9,256 nt of DNA, from assembly GCA_938016505.1 (NCBI GenBank), contig CALLWN010000315.1, positions 1 through 9,256 of the forward strand, read 5' to 3'. This document shows positions 1 through 5,880 of this stretch, one piece after another. Position 1 is the stretch's first letter. Every line of letters begins with the position of its first letter. This stretch comes from an uncultured Sphingomonadaceae bacterium (GTDB taxonomy: Bacteria; Pseudomonadota; Alphaproteobacteria; Sphingomonadales; Sphingomonadaceae). Under the pieces are notes generated by a model. That model had not been told where the DNA came from. It did not search any database and was given only the letters and a program-made list of their open reading frames with translations. The position numbers were made by a program, and so were the translations under genes.

Positions 1-48
1 GACGATCTGCGACAGGTCGAGAACCCGGATGCCGGCCAATGGTCCCAT
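1..48 (-). CDS. CaiB/BaiF family III CoA-transferase, N-terminal fragment (runs off left edge)
   Basis: Only the first 16 codons are inside the window, reading MGPLAGIRVLDLSQIV. The pattern P-L-x-G-I-R-V-L-D-L-S is the characteristic opening of family III (CaiB/BaiF) acyl-CoA transferases, which move CoA between carboxylic acids by a ping-pong mechanism. The start is supported by a strong Shine-Dalgarno, GGAGGAG, six bases before the ATG (on the plus strand at about 55-61). It lies downstream of, and on the same strand as, the MHS transporter, so it could act on an organic acid imported by that protein, but a 138-bp gap with a hairpin separates them. The substrate cannot be told. The family call rests on the N-terminal motif alone, although that motif is distinctive. 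Confidence 0.8.
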   Translation of the reverse strand, partial: MGPLAGIRVLDLSQIV

Positions 49-186
49 GCGCTGCTCCTCCAGCGCCCGACATAGAGCCCGGGTCGCTCCCCGCCAGCAC
101 CCGCTTTCGCGAGGGGGCCAGCCGTGCCGGGTGCGCCGTCGCCCGGGCCCGGGCCTGGGCCCGGGCCCGCGAAACGGCCCACGGCG
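49..186. other. Intergenic spacer between MHS transporter and CoA-transferase
   Basis: This is a 138-bp gap with no credible gene. It contains the CoA-transferase ribosome binding site at its left end and a very GC-rich near-perfect palindrome at 144-169 (listed separately). I see no clear -35/-10 pair, which is expected at this base composition. Confidence 0.6.
144..169 (-). terminator. GC hairpin downstream of the MHS transporter, candidate terminator
   Basis: Bases 144-155 and 158-169 are perfectly complementary (12 bp, all G/C) around a 2-base centre; in RNA this would be an 11-bp stem with a 4-base loop. It starts 18 bases past the transporter stop codon on the minus strand. No U-tract follows, so it is not a classical intrinsic terminator. 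It could slow polymerase, protect a 3' end, or simply be a G/C-rich direct repeat (145-155 and 157-167 are also direct copies). Confidence 0.4.
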
Positions 187-1779
187 TCACTGGTGCTCGA
201 GCACCCGGTCCTTCGTCTCGGGCAGGAACAGCAGCGCCACCACGAACGCCATCGCAACCACCCCCACGGTGTACCACAGCCCCGCGAACGGATCCCCGGT
301 CTTCACCACGATATACTGCGAGATGAAGGGCAGGAAGCCGCCGAAATAGCCCGTCCCGATATGGTAGGGCACCGACATCGAGGTGTAGCGCACCCGCGCC
401 GGGAACAGCTCGACGAGAATGGCCGCCACCTGCCCATAGGTCATGGCCGAAAGCGCGACCATCACGGCGATGCCCACAATGATCTTCCAGCGCTGCTTCT
501 GCGCCGGGTCGGCAACCAGCGCATAGCCGGCCTCGACCAGGGCGGCTTCCCACGCCGCCGAGTCAAACCCCTCCACCCGCGCCGGGCCCACCCTGAGCGC
601 CACGTCGGCCGCCTCGGCCTTGGCATAGGCCACGCCCCGCTTCGAGAGATAGGCGAGCGCCCTGCCGCATTCGCTCTCCTGCGCCCGGGCGAACACGTTG
701 AACGCGCAGGATGGCGCCTCGAGCACCACGGGCGCGTCCCTCGTCGCCCGCGACAGCGCCGGGTTGGCCCCATCCGCCATCAGGTGAAACAGCGGAAAGA
801 TGAGCAGCATGGCAAGCGCATAGCCGGCCAGCAGCAGCTTCTTGCGCCCGATCCGGTCCGAGAGCATCCCGAAGCCGACATAGAGCGGAGCCGCCAGCAG
901 CGCCCCGAAGGCAAGGTAGAGCAGCGCCTCCTCCTCCGCCACGCGCGCCGTCCCGGTCAGGAAATAGAGCGTCCCGAACTGGCTGGTGTAGTAGATCACC
1001 GTCAGCCCCGCCGCCACGCCGAACAGCGCAACCAGCACATTGCCCAGGTTCCCCCGGTCGCTGAAGGCCTCGACGATCGGGTTCCTCACGATCGTGCCGG
1101 CCTCCTTCATCGCCCTGAACACCGGGCTTTCCGAGAGCTTCATCCGGATGATGATCGAAACCACCAGCATCAGGAACGAGAGCAGGAACGGAATCCGCCA
1201 GCCCCACGCCTCGAACGCTTCGGTCGACATCGCGTGGCGCGAGGCCAGCACCACGATGACCGCGAGCAGGAACCCGCCCACCACCGAGATCTGGATCCAG
1301 CTCGTGTACTGCCCGCGCTTGCCCGGCGGCGCATGCTCGCCGACATAGATGGCCGCCCCGCCATATTCGCCGCCAAGCGCCAGCCCCTGCAGCAGCCGCA
1401 GCCCCACCAGCAGCGCCGGGGCCCAGAGGCCGGCGCTGGCGTAGGTCGGCAGCAGCCCGATCGCCACCGTCGCCCCGCCCATCAGCGTGATGGTCACGAG
1501 GAAGGTGTATTTCCGCCCGATCCGGTCGCCATAATAGCCGAACAGCATGGCCCCCAGCGGCCTGACCGCAAAGCCTGCGCCAAAGGCGGCAAGGCTCGCC
1601 AGCAGTGCGGCCGTCGGGTTGTCGGCGGGGAAGAACAGCTTGCCGATCAGCGCGGCGAGGATCCCGTAGAGGAAGAAGTCATACCATTCGAACACGGTCC
1701 CCATCGCGCTCGCCGTGATGACGAGCCGGTCCCGCTTCGGGTCGAGCACATCAGCGTCCGCTGCAACCGTCGCTGCCAT
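187..1779 (-). CDS. MHS-family MFS transporter (metabolite:H+ symporter) with a large periplasmic insert
   Basis: This is a 530-residue major facilitator, probably importing an organic acid, betaine or similar solute with protons across the inner membrane. It has about 12 membrane segments, the MFS motif A after TM2 (GYYGDRIGRK, residues 81-90) and its second copy after TM8 (GMLSDRIGRKK, 304-314). The N-terminal FEWYDFFLYG (30-39), LALGGEYGGA (133-142) and C-terminal LPETKDR (519-525) are typical of the MHS group (proline/betaine, 2-oxoglutarate, citrate and shikimate carriers). A hydrophilic insert of about 95 residues (about 335-430), with C358 and C371, lies between TM9 and TM10 and makes the protein longer than the usual 430-450. 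I chose the ATG at 1779, preceded by GAGGG nine bases upstream. An in-frame GTG at 1797 would add six residues but has no good ribosome site. The substrate is not predictable. Confidence 0.9.
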   Translation of the reverse strand: MAATVAADADVLDPKRDRLVITASAMGTVFEWYDFFLYGILAALIGKLFFPADNPTAALLASLAAFGAGFAVRPLGAMLFGYYGDRIGRKYTFLVTITLMGGATVAIGLLPTYASAGLWAPALLVGLRLLQGLALGGEYGGAAIYVGEHAPPGKRGQYTSWIQISVVGGFLLAVIVVLASRHAMSTEAFEAWGWRIPFLLSFLMLVVSIIIRMKLSESPVFRAMKEAGTIVRNPIVEAFSDRGNLGNVLVALFGVAAGLTVIYYTSQFGTLYFLTGTARVAEEEALLYLAFGALLAAPLYVGFGMLSDRIGRKKLLLAGYALAMLLIFPLFHLMADGANPALSRATRDAPVVLEAPSCAFNVFARAQESECGRALAYLSKRGVAYAKAEAADVALRVGPARVEGFDSAAWEAALVEAGYALVADPAQKQRWKIIVGIAVMVALSAMTYGQVAAILVELFPARVRYTSMSVPYHIGTGYFGGFLPFISQYIVVKTGDPFAGLWYTVGVVAMAFVVALLFLPETKDRVLEHQ

Positions 1780-1803
1780 GGCGCCGGCCCTCAGCACAGA
1801 AAT

Positions 1804-1846
1804 CGGCGCCGGTCAAAACCCCGGCCACAATCCCACACCGGCGCCG
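1804..1846 (-). terminator. 10-bp inverted repeat between ynfA and the MHS transporter
   Basis: CGGCGCCGGT (1804-1813) and ACCGGCGCCG (1837-1846) are perfect inverted copies with a 23-base loop, filling the gap after the ynfA stop codon. On the minus strand the right-hand arm is followed by ATTTCT, a weak U-rich run. It could terminate the sphingolipid operon or be an operator of the transporter gene. A TTGACC (plus strand 1811-1816) inside it resembles a -35 box, but no matching -10 is evident. Confidence 0.4.
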
Positions 1847-1847
1847 C

Positions 1848-2183
1848 TCAGCCCGGCCGCGCCGAAAGCAGGATGACGCAGGCCCCGCCAAGGCAGGCCG
1901 CGGCACCCAGGAGGTCGAACCGGTCGGGCCGCACGCCCTCCACCGCCCACATCCAGCCAAGCGACGCCACGATGTAGACCCCGCCATAGGCCGCAAAGAC
2001 CCTGCCCGCCGCAGGAGCCTCCACCCGGGTCAGCAGGAAGGCGAACAGGGCAAGCGCCGCCATCCCCGGCGCCAGCCACCACGCCGACCGGCCGAGCCGG
2101 AGCCACGCCCAGAAGGCGAAGCAGCCGGCGATCTCGGCAAGCGCCGCCCCGGCATAGACCAGAAGGCTCGAAGCCCCGGGCAT
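1848..2183 (-). CDS. ynfA: YnfA family (UPF0060) small membrane protein
   Basis: This 111-residue protein has four membrane segments, the standard size for the YnfA/UPF0060 family, which is related in fold to small multidrug resistance (SMR) proteins of the inner membrane. Family hallmarks are clear: [18 protein letters not shown] near residues 16-33, [28 protein letters not shown] in the middle, then [17 protein letters not shown] and a final [15 protein letters not shown] helix. The ATG at 2183 matches the family N-terminus; GGAG lies directly before it with almost no spacing, so initiation may be weak or coupled to the upstream gene. It follows spt by 35 bases on the same strand and probably sits at the tail of that operon. 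Efflux roles reported for some homologues cannot be assumed here. Identity is confident; function is uncertain. Confidence 0.92.
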   Translation of the reverse strand: MPGASSLLVYAGAALAEIAGCFAFWAWLRLGRSAWWLAPGMAALALFAFLLTRVEAPAAGRVFAAYGGVYIVASLGWMWAVEGVRPDRFDLLGAAACLGGACVILLSARPG

Positions 2184-2218
2184 CTCCAGCAGGGCGCCGG
2201 CCGGCCGCGCGCGTCGGG

Positions 2219-3544
2219 TCAGGCCGCGAGCTTCGCGGTCGCCGCCCGCGCCGCCACGAACCGCCGGACGATCTCGTCGACATCGGCGAGGCTGTGCTCG
2301 GAGGAGAGCGAGCAGCGCAGCAGGTAGATGCCCCTGGGCGTCGCCGGCGGCCTCGACAGGTTGCAGTAGATGCCCGCGTCGAGCAGCGCCGACCACATGA
2401 CGACGCAGGCCTCCTGGGTCGGCATCAGCACCGCGATGATGGCGCTCTCCGCCGTCTGCGTCGCCATGGTGAAGCCCGCCGCCTTCAGCCCGGCGTGAAG
2501 CGCCCGCGAGGCCGTCCACAGCCGCGCCCGCTTGTCGGTCGCATGCATCAGCTTGCGGATGCTCGCCTCGGCCGAGGCCGCCACAACCGGCGGCAGCGAG
2601 GCGGTGAAGCGGTAGGGGTTGCACACCAGCCGGAGGATCTCGAAGTGCGGATGGTTCGAGACTGCAAAGCCCCCCACCGTCCCGACAGATTTCGAGAAGG
2701 TGCCCACCACGAAGTCGACCTCCCCCTCGAGGCCCTGCGCCTCATAGACCCCCCGGCCATTGGGCCCGAAGAAGCCCATGGCATGGGCCTCGTCGACCAG
2801 CACCATCGCGCCTGCCGCCTTCGCCACCGCAACCAGTTCGCGCAGCGGCGCCACGTCGCCCAGCATCGAGTAGACGCCCTCGAGGATGACGAGCTTGCCC
2901 TTGCCCGCCGGCACCCGCGCCAGCCGCTTTGCAAGATCGGCCACGTCATTGTGGCGGAACCGGAGCACCTCGGCATTCCCGAGCCTGCAGCCATCGTAGA
3001 TCGAGGCGTGGCTGTCGGCATCGAGGATGATGACATCATCCTTGCCCGCCAGCGTCGACACCATCCCGAGATTGGCCTGGTAACCGGTCGAGAACACGAT
3101 CGCCGAGGCCATGCCGTAGAAGTCCCTGAGCGCCTGCTCGACCGCGACATGGGTCGCGAATGTCCCGTTCAGCACCCGGCTTCCGGTCGAGCCGGCGCCG
3201 AATGCGTCCATCGCCGCCTTGCCGGCCGCGATCACGTCCGGGTCGAAGGTCATCCCCATGTAGTTGTAGGTGCCAACGAGGATCGTCTCGCGCCCGTTGA
3301 TGATCGCCCGCGTCGGCGAGAGCACCCGCTCCATCACCACCCCGAACGGGTCCGACAGCCCGGTGGACTTCAGAAACGCATATTCGGCCCGGATGGAGTC
3401 GAACTTCGCCAGCAGGTCGGTCGCGGGCAGGTCGGTCGCGGGCAGGCCGGTCGCGGGCAGGTCGGTCGCGGGCACTTCGGTCGCGGGCACTGCGGTCGCG
3501 GGCGCTTCGGTCCCGGGCACTTCGGTCGCGGGCAGGCCGGTCAT
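2219..3544 (-). CDS. spt: Serine palmitoyltransferase (PLP-dependent alpha-oxoamine synthase), first committed step of sphingolipid synthesis
   Basis: This 441-residue enzyme should condense L-serine with a long-chain acyl thioester, releasing CO2 and giving the 3-oxo long-chain base. It belongs to the alpha-oxoamine synthase family of fold-type I PLP enzymes. From residue 45 on it aligns closely with the Sphingomonas enzyme as I recall it. With a constant offset of 20, the known active-site residues are all present: H179 in DADSHAS, D251 and H254 in DEAH, the PLP lysine K285 in GTFSKSVG, and R398 and R410 in RPPATP...LLR. This pattern favours Spt over the paralogues BioF and Kbl. Residues 5-44 are eight pentapeptide repeats (PATxx), an odd extension. 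I chose the ATG at 3544 because it overlaps the ACP stop codon as ATGA, implying translational coupling; in-frame codons further upstream lie inside the acp gene. Confidence 0.95.
   Translation of the reverse strand: MTGLPATEVPGTEAPATAVPATEVPATDLPATGLPATDLPATDLLAKFDSIRAEYAFLKSTGLSDPFGVVMERVLSPTRAIINGRETILVGTYNYMGMTFDPDVIAAGKAAMDAFGAGSTGSRVLNGTFATHVAVEQALRDFYGMASAIVFSTGYQANLGMVSTLAGKDDVIILDADSHASIYDGCRLGNAEVLRFRHNDVADLAKRLARVPAGKGKLVILEGVYSMLGDVAPLRELVAVAKAAGAMVLVDEAHAMGFFGPNGRGVYEAQGLEGEVDFVVGTFSKSVGTVGGFAVSNHPHFEILRLVCNPYRFTASLPPVVAASAEASIRKLMHATDKRARLWTASRALHAGLKAAGFTMATQTAESAIIAVLMPTQEACVVMWSALLDAGIYCNLSRPPATPRGIYLLRCSLSSEHSLADVDEIVRRFVAARAATAKLAA
3419..3538. repeat. Eight 15-bp tandem repeats at the 5' end of spt
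   Basis: Eight consecutive 15-bp units, plus-strand consensus GGTCGCGGGCAGGTC with changes mainly in the last five bases. On the coding (minus) strand each unit encodes one pentapeptide P-A-T-(E/D/G/A)-(V/L), forming residues 5-44 of Spt. Because the unit is a multiple of three, gain or loss of copies keeps the reading frame. Confidence 0.95.
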
Positions 3545-3792
3545 GCCGCAGCCTTCAGCTTCACGATCGCGTCCGCCACCTGCCCCACCGTCTCGAGGTC
3601 GGGCAGCAGGTTCAGCGGCACGTTGATGTCCCACTCGTCCTCCATGCTGGCCACAAGGTCCATGACGGTGAGCGAATCGAACTCGAGATCATCGGCAAAG
3701 CGCGTCCCCTCGGCAAGCGCGACGCCCTTCGCATTGTAGGGCGCGATGAGTTCGAGAAGGCGGGCAAGCACCGCGTCGCGGGTCGGAGTCAT
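3541..3792 (-). CDS. acpR: Dedicated acyl carrier protein of the sphingolipid operon
   Basis: This is an 83-residue acidic, helical protein with the carrier-protein signature FDSL (residues 38-41); S40 is the predicted 4'-phosphopantetheine attachment site. The helix after it, LTVMDLVASMEDEWDINVP, is typical of the region that docks partner enzymes. It is not the housekeeping AcpP, since the context is wrong and the sequence differs from the highly conserved DSLDTVEL form. Its stop overlaps the spt start (ATGA) and its start lies 9 bases after the preceding membrane-protein gene, so it presumably delivers the acyl chain to Spt, as AcpR is proposed to do in Caulobacter. The Shine-Dalgarno is poor, suggesting translational coupling. 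The carrier-protein identity is secure; the symbol is by analogy. Confidence 0.9.
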   Translation of the reverse strand: MTPTRDAVLARLLELIAPYNAKGVALAEGTRFADDLEFDSLTVMDLVASMEDEWDINVPLNLLPDLETVGQVADAIVKLKAAA

Positions 3793-3801
3793 GGCGCCGC
3801 G

Positions 3802-4206
3802 TTAGCGGCTTTTCGCGCCCATGGAAATGCGCAGCAGCGGCATCAGCCCGAACAGCATCTGCCCGCCGAGCCCCAGCGCGCCGGCAGCCGTCCCCCATTT
3901 CGCCACCTGCGCTGCCGGAGAGCCACCGGTTGCAGCACCCAGCGCAAGCTCCGCCGCGATGAGCAGCAGGAAGCCGAGCCCGCCCATCGCCGCGCCCGCG
4001 CCCACCCGCCGCGGCACCGCCAGCCGCCGCACCAGCCACCCGCACCACCACCACGAAAAGCCCAGCATCAGCGGCAGCTCGAGCACGACCGCCACCAGCT
4101 CCCCCAGCCGCGGCGCAAGCACCAGGATCCGCGCCGTGCCCAGCGCGAACCCGAGCGCGAACACCCCGGCAAAATAGCCCGCCCCGGCCCGGATTGCAGC
4201 CCTCAC
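3802..4206 (-). CDS. Four-helix inner-membrane protein of unknown function within the sphingolipid operon
   Basis: I cannot assign a function to this 134-residue protein. It has four hydrophobic segments at about residues 8-30, 37-60, 68-91 and 104-126, with a basic loop after the second (LVRRLAVPRR) and a basic C-terminus. Polar or charged residues sit in or near the helices: E43 (LELPLML), a W52-W54/C55/W57 cluster (SWWWCGWL) and E86 (IAAEL). From memory it resembles a widespread group of unnamed 130-150-residue bacterial membrane proteins with an LGT.R.L.L.P.LG....E.P.ML pattern; this is unchecked. The GTG start at 4206 is well supported: it overlaps the cerR stop as GTGA and is preceded by GGGAGGGG. 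It ends 9 bases before acp. Position alone ties it to sphingolipid synthesis or transport. Confidence 0.85.
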   Translation of the reverse strand: MRAAIRAGAGYFAGVFALGFALGTARILVLAPRLGELVAVVLELPLMLGFSWWWCGWLVRRLAVPRRVGAGAAMGGLGFLLLIAAELALGAATGGSPAAQVAKWGTAAGALGLGGQMLFGLMPLLRISMGAKSR

Positions 4207-5123
4207 AGCCACCCCTCCCGCCGGTACCAGTCGACCGTCGCGGCAAGCCCGTCCTTGAGCCCATGGGCCGGCCGCCACAGGCCGAGCGCCAGGAGCGGTC
4301 CCGAATCCGCGCGCCAGTCGCGATGGGCAAGGTAGCGCGCCCGGTCGAACGAGAGCGTCGGCAGCCCGCCCGTCACTCGCGCCTGCGCCGTGGCGAAGGC
4401 CGCTCCCACCCGGAGCGCAAGGCCCGGCACCTCGAGCGCGCGCGCCCGCACCCCGAGCGCCCGCCCGATCGCCTCCACCAGCGCCGGCTGCGGATGGCCG
4501 CCAGCGCCATCGTCGATCTCGAAGCAGCCGCCCGCGCTCCGCCCCTCGCCGGCCAGATCCTCGGCGAGCGCCACCAGCGCCCCAGCGAGGTCGGGGGCGA
4601 AGATCATCGCCGCCACCGCCCCGCGCGGCACCGGCACCACCCCCAGCCGCGCCGCCCGGAACAGCGCCAGCAGCTCGGTATCGCCCGGCCCGTAGACCGC
4701 CGGCGGCCGCACCATCGCAACCGGCCCGGCACAGCCGCGCGCCACATGCTCGGCAGCAAGCTTCGAGGCGCCATAGCGCGAAAGCTGCGGCTCGCGCGCC
4801 GCGAGCGACGAGACATGGACGAACGGCCGCACCCCGGCCGCCATCCGCATCGCCGCCGTGCCGCGCACATTGCCCTCGATGAACCCGGCGGCCTCGCGCG
4901 CGTTCACCACGCCCGCCACGTGGATGACCGCATCCGCCCCCTCGACCAGCCGGCCGAGCGCCGCCGGGTCGGCAAGGTCGCCCGCCACCCAGGTCACCCC
5001 GGGGCGCGCCGGCTGTAGCCGCCGGGCCAGCGCGCGCACGCCATGGCCGCGCGCCACGGCAGCCGCCAGCACATGCCCGCCGACAAAGCCGGTCCCCCCC
5101 GTCACTGCCAGCACGAGCGCCAT
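4203..5123 (-). CDS. cerR: NAD(P)-dependent epimerase/reductase, extended SDR, probable ceramide-pathway reductase (CerR-like)
   Basis: This 306-residue protein is an extended short-chain dehydrogenase/reductase. The N-terminal Rossmann motif is TGGTGFVGG (residues 8-16), followed by a GDL/ADP motif (49-53), HVAGVVN (69-75), VSS (104-106) and the catalytic Y117-x3-K121 pair. MVRPPAVYGPGD (138-149) is the usual post-catalytic PxxVYGP segment. In Caulobacter a protein of this family (CerR) beside spt and acpR is needed for ceramide synthesis and acts on the 3-oxo intermediate; the same role is inferred here from position. It is the first gene of the minus-strand operon, and its stop overlaps the start of the next gene (GTGA). 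The ATG at 5123 has an AGGG about seven bases upstream. The SDR family is certain; the substrate is inferred from context. Confidence 0.88.
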   Translation of the reverse strand: MALVLAVTGGTGFVGGHVLAAAVARGHGVRALARRLQPARPGVTWVAGDLADPAALGRLVEGADAVIHVAGVVNAREAAGFIEGNVRGTAAMRMAAGVRPFVHVSSLAAREPQLSRYGASKLAAEHVARGCAGPVAMVRPPAVYGPGDTELLALFRAARLGVVPVPRGAVAAMIFAPDLAGALVALAEDLAGEGRSAGGCFEIDDGAGGHPQPALVEAIGRALGVRARALEVPGLALRVGAAFATAQARVTGGLPTLSFDRARYLAHRDWRADSGPLLALGLWRPAHGLKDGLAATVDWYRREGWL

Positions 5124-5157
5124 GGCCGCGCCCTAGCCGCCCTGCTAGGCGCGCGCC
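5124..5157. promoter_or_regulatory. 34-bp divergent intergenic region between cerR operon and rsmE, with a CTAG dyad
   Basis: The two start codons are only 34 bp apart, so both promoters must overlap each other or lie inside the opposite gene. The gap holds an inverted repeat, CCTAGC (5132-5137) and GCTAGG (5144-5149), with a 6-bp centre, and a perfect 10-bp palindrome GGCGCGCGCC (5148-5157) against the rsmE start. An operator or overlapping -10 elements are possible; no protein can be named. Confidence 0.35.
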
Positions 5158-5880
5158 ATGCGCCAGATCCCGCGCCTCTTCGTCGGGCCCCGTCTCGCCC
5201 CCGGCGCCCGCTTCGAGCTCGACCCGGCCCAGGCCCACCAGCTCCTCGCCGTGCTCCGCCTCGACACCGGGGCCGAGCTTCGCCTCCTCGACGACCAGAC
5301 CGGCGAATGGGCGGCCCGAATCGCCGCCGTCACCCGCCGCGCCGTCACCGTCGAGGTCGGCGCGATGATCCGCGGCCGCGAGACCGTCGCCGATTTCTGG
5401 CTGGTCGCAGCCCCCATCCGGCCCGAGCGCTTCGCCCTCATGGTCGAGAAGGCAACCGAGCTCGGCGTCGGGCGGATCCAGCCGGTCCTCACCAGCCGCA
5501 CCCAGCACGCCCGCCAGAACCCGGCGCGGCTCCACGCCCACATGGTCGAGGCCGCCGAGCAGTGCGGCCGCACCGCCCTTCCCGCACTCGCCGAGCCCCT
5601 CGCGCTCCCCGCCCTTCTCGCCGGCTGGGACCAGGCGCGCACCCTCCTCTTTGCCGACGAGGAGGGCGGCGCGCCAGCCGCCACCGTCATGGCCGCCGCG
5701 CCGCCGCCCGCTGCAGTCCTCATCGGCCCCGAGGGCGGCTTCGCGCCCGAAGAGCGCGCCGCTCTCCTCGCCCACCCCGCCGTCCGCCGCCTCGCGCGCG
5801 GGCCGCGCATCCTGCGCGCCGATACCGCCGCGGTCGCGGCCATCGCGCTGTGGCAGGCGCTTTCAGGCGGCGAGCGCTGA
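5158..5880 (+). CDS. rsmE: 16S rRNA (uracil-1498-N3)-methyltransferase RsmE
   Basis: This 240-residue SPOUT-class methyltransferase adds a methyl group from S-adenosylmethionine to N3 of U1498 in 16S rRNA of the small ribosomal subunit. Residues 1-70 form the PUA-like RNA-binding domain. The C-terminal knotted domain carries the family motifs in order: EKATELGV (97-104), EQCGR (134-138), the cofactor-loop signature LIGPEGGF (188-195) and RILRADTA (217-224). Length is normal for the family. The ATG at 5158 fits the usual RsmE opening (RLFV at residues 6-9). In many alphaproteobacteria rsmE is followed directly by gshA; here the convergent PEP-CTERM gene lies between them. The last 18 bases overlap the 3' end of that gene. 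Confidence 0.95.
   Translation: MRQIPRLFVGPRLAPGARFELDPAQAHQLLAVLRLDTGAELRLLDDQTGEWAARIAAVTRRAVTVEVGAMIRGRETVADFWLVAAPIRPERFALMVEKATELGVGRIQPVLTSRTQHARQNPARLHAHMVEAAEQCGRTALPALAEPLALPALLAGWDQARTLLFADEEGGAPAATVMAAAPPPAAVLIGPEGGFAPEERAALLAHPAVRRLARGPRILRADTAAVAAIALWQALSGGER

Noticed and set aside
124..1977. 617-codon open frame on the plus strand antisense to the transporter
   Set aside because: The product is extremely rich in R, H, P, G and Q with no domain pattern; it mirrors the GC-rich third positions of the real minus-strand gene with its MFS motifs.
3419..3538. CRISPR-like array
   Set aside because: The 15-bp units are contiguous with no spacers and are in frame within spt.
3545..3634. 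Longer N-terminus for Spt starting inside acp
   Set aside because: The 30 extra residues are an out-of-frame reading of the ACP gene; the ATGA overlap gives a natural start.
2294..3739. 481-codon open frame on the plus strand antisense to spt and acp
   Set aside because: Low-complexity Arg/His/Gly product; the opposite strand encodes unmistakable Spt and ACP with intact catalytic residues.
4207..5775. Long minus-strand open frame extending upstream of the four-helix membrane protein, antisense to rsmE
   Set aside because: Gly/Ala/Arg-rich with no family pattern; it runs out of frame through cerR and opposite rsmE. Only the tail from the GTG at 4206 looks like a real membrane protein.
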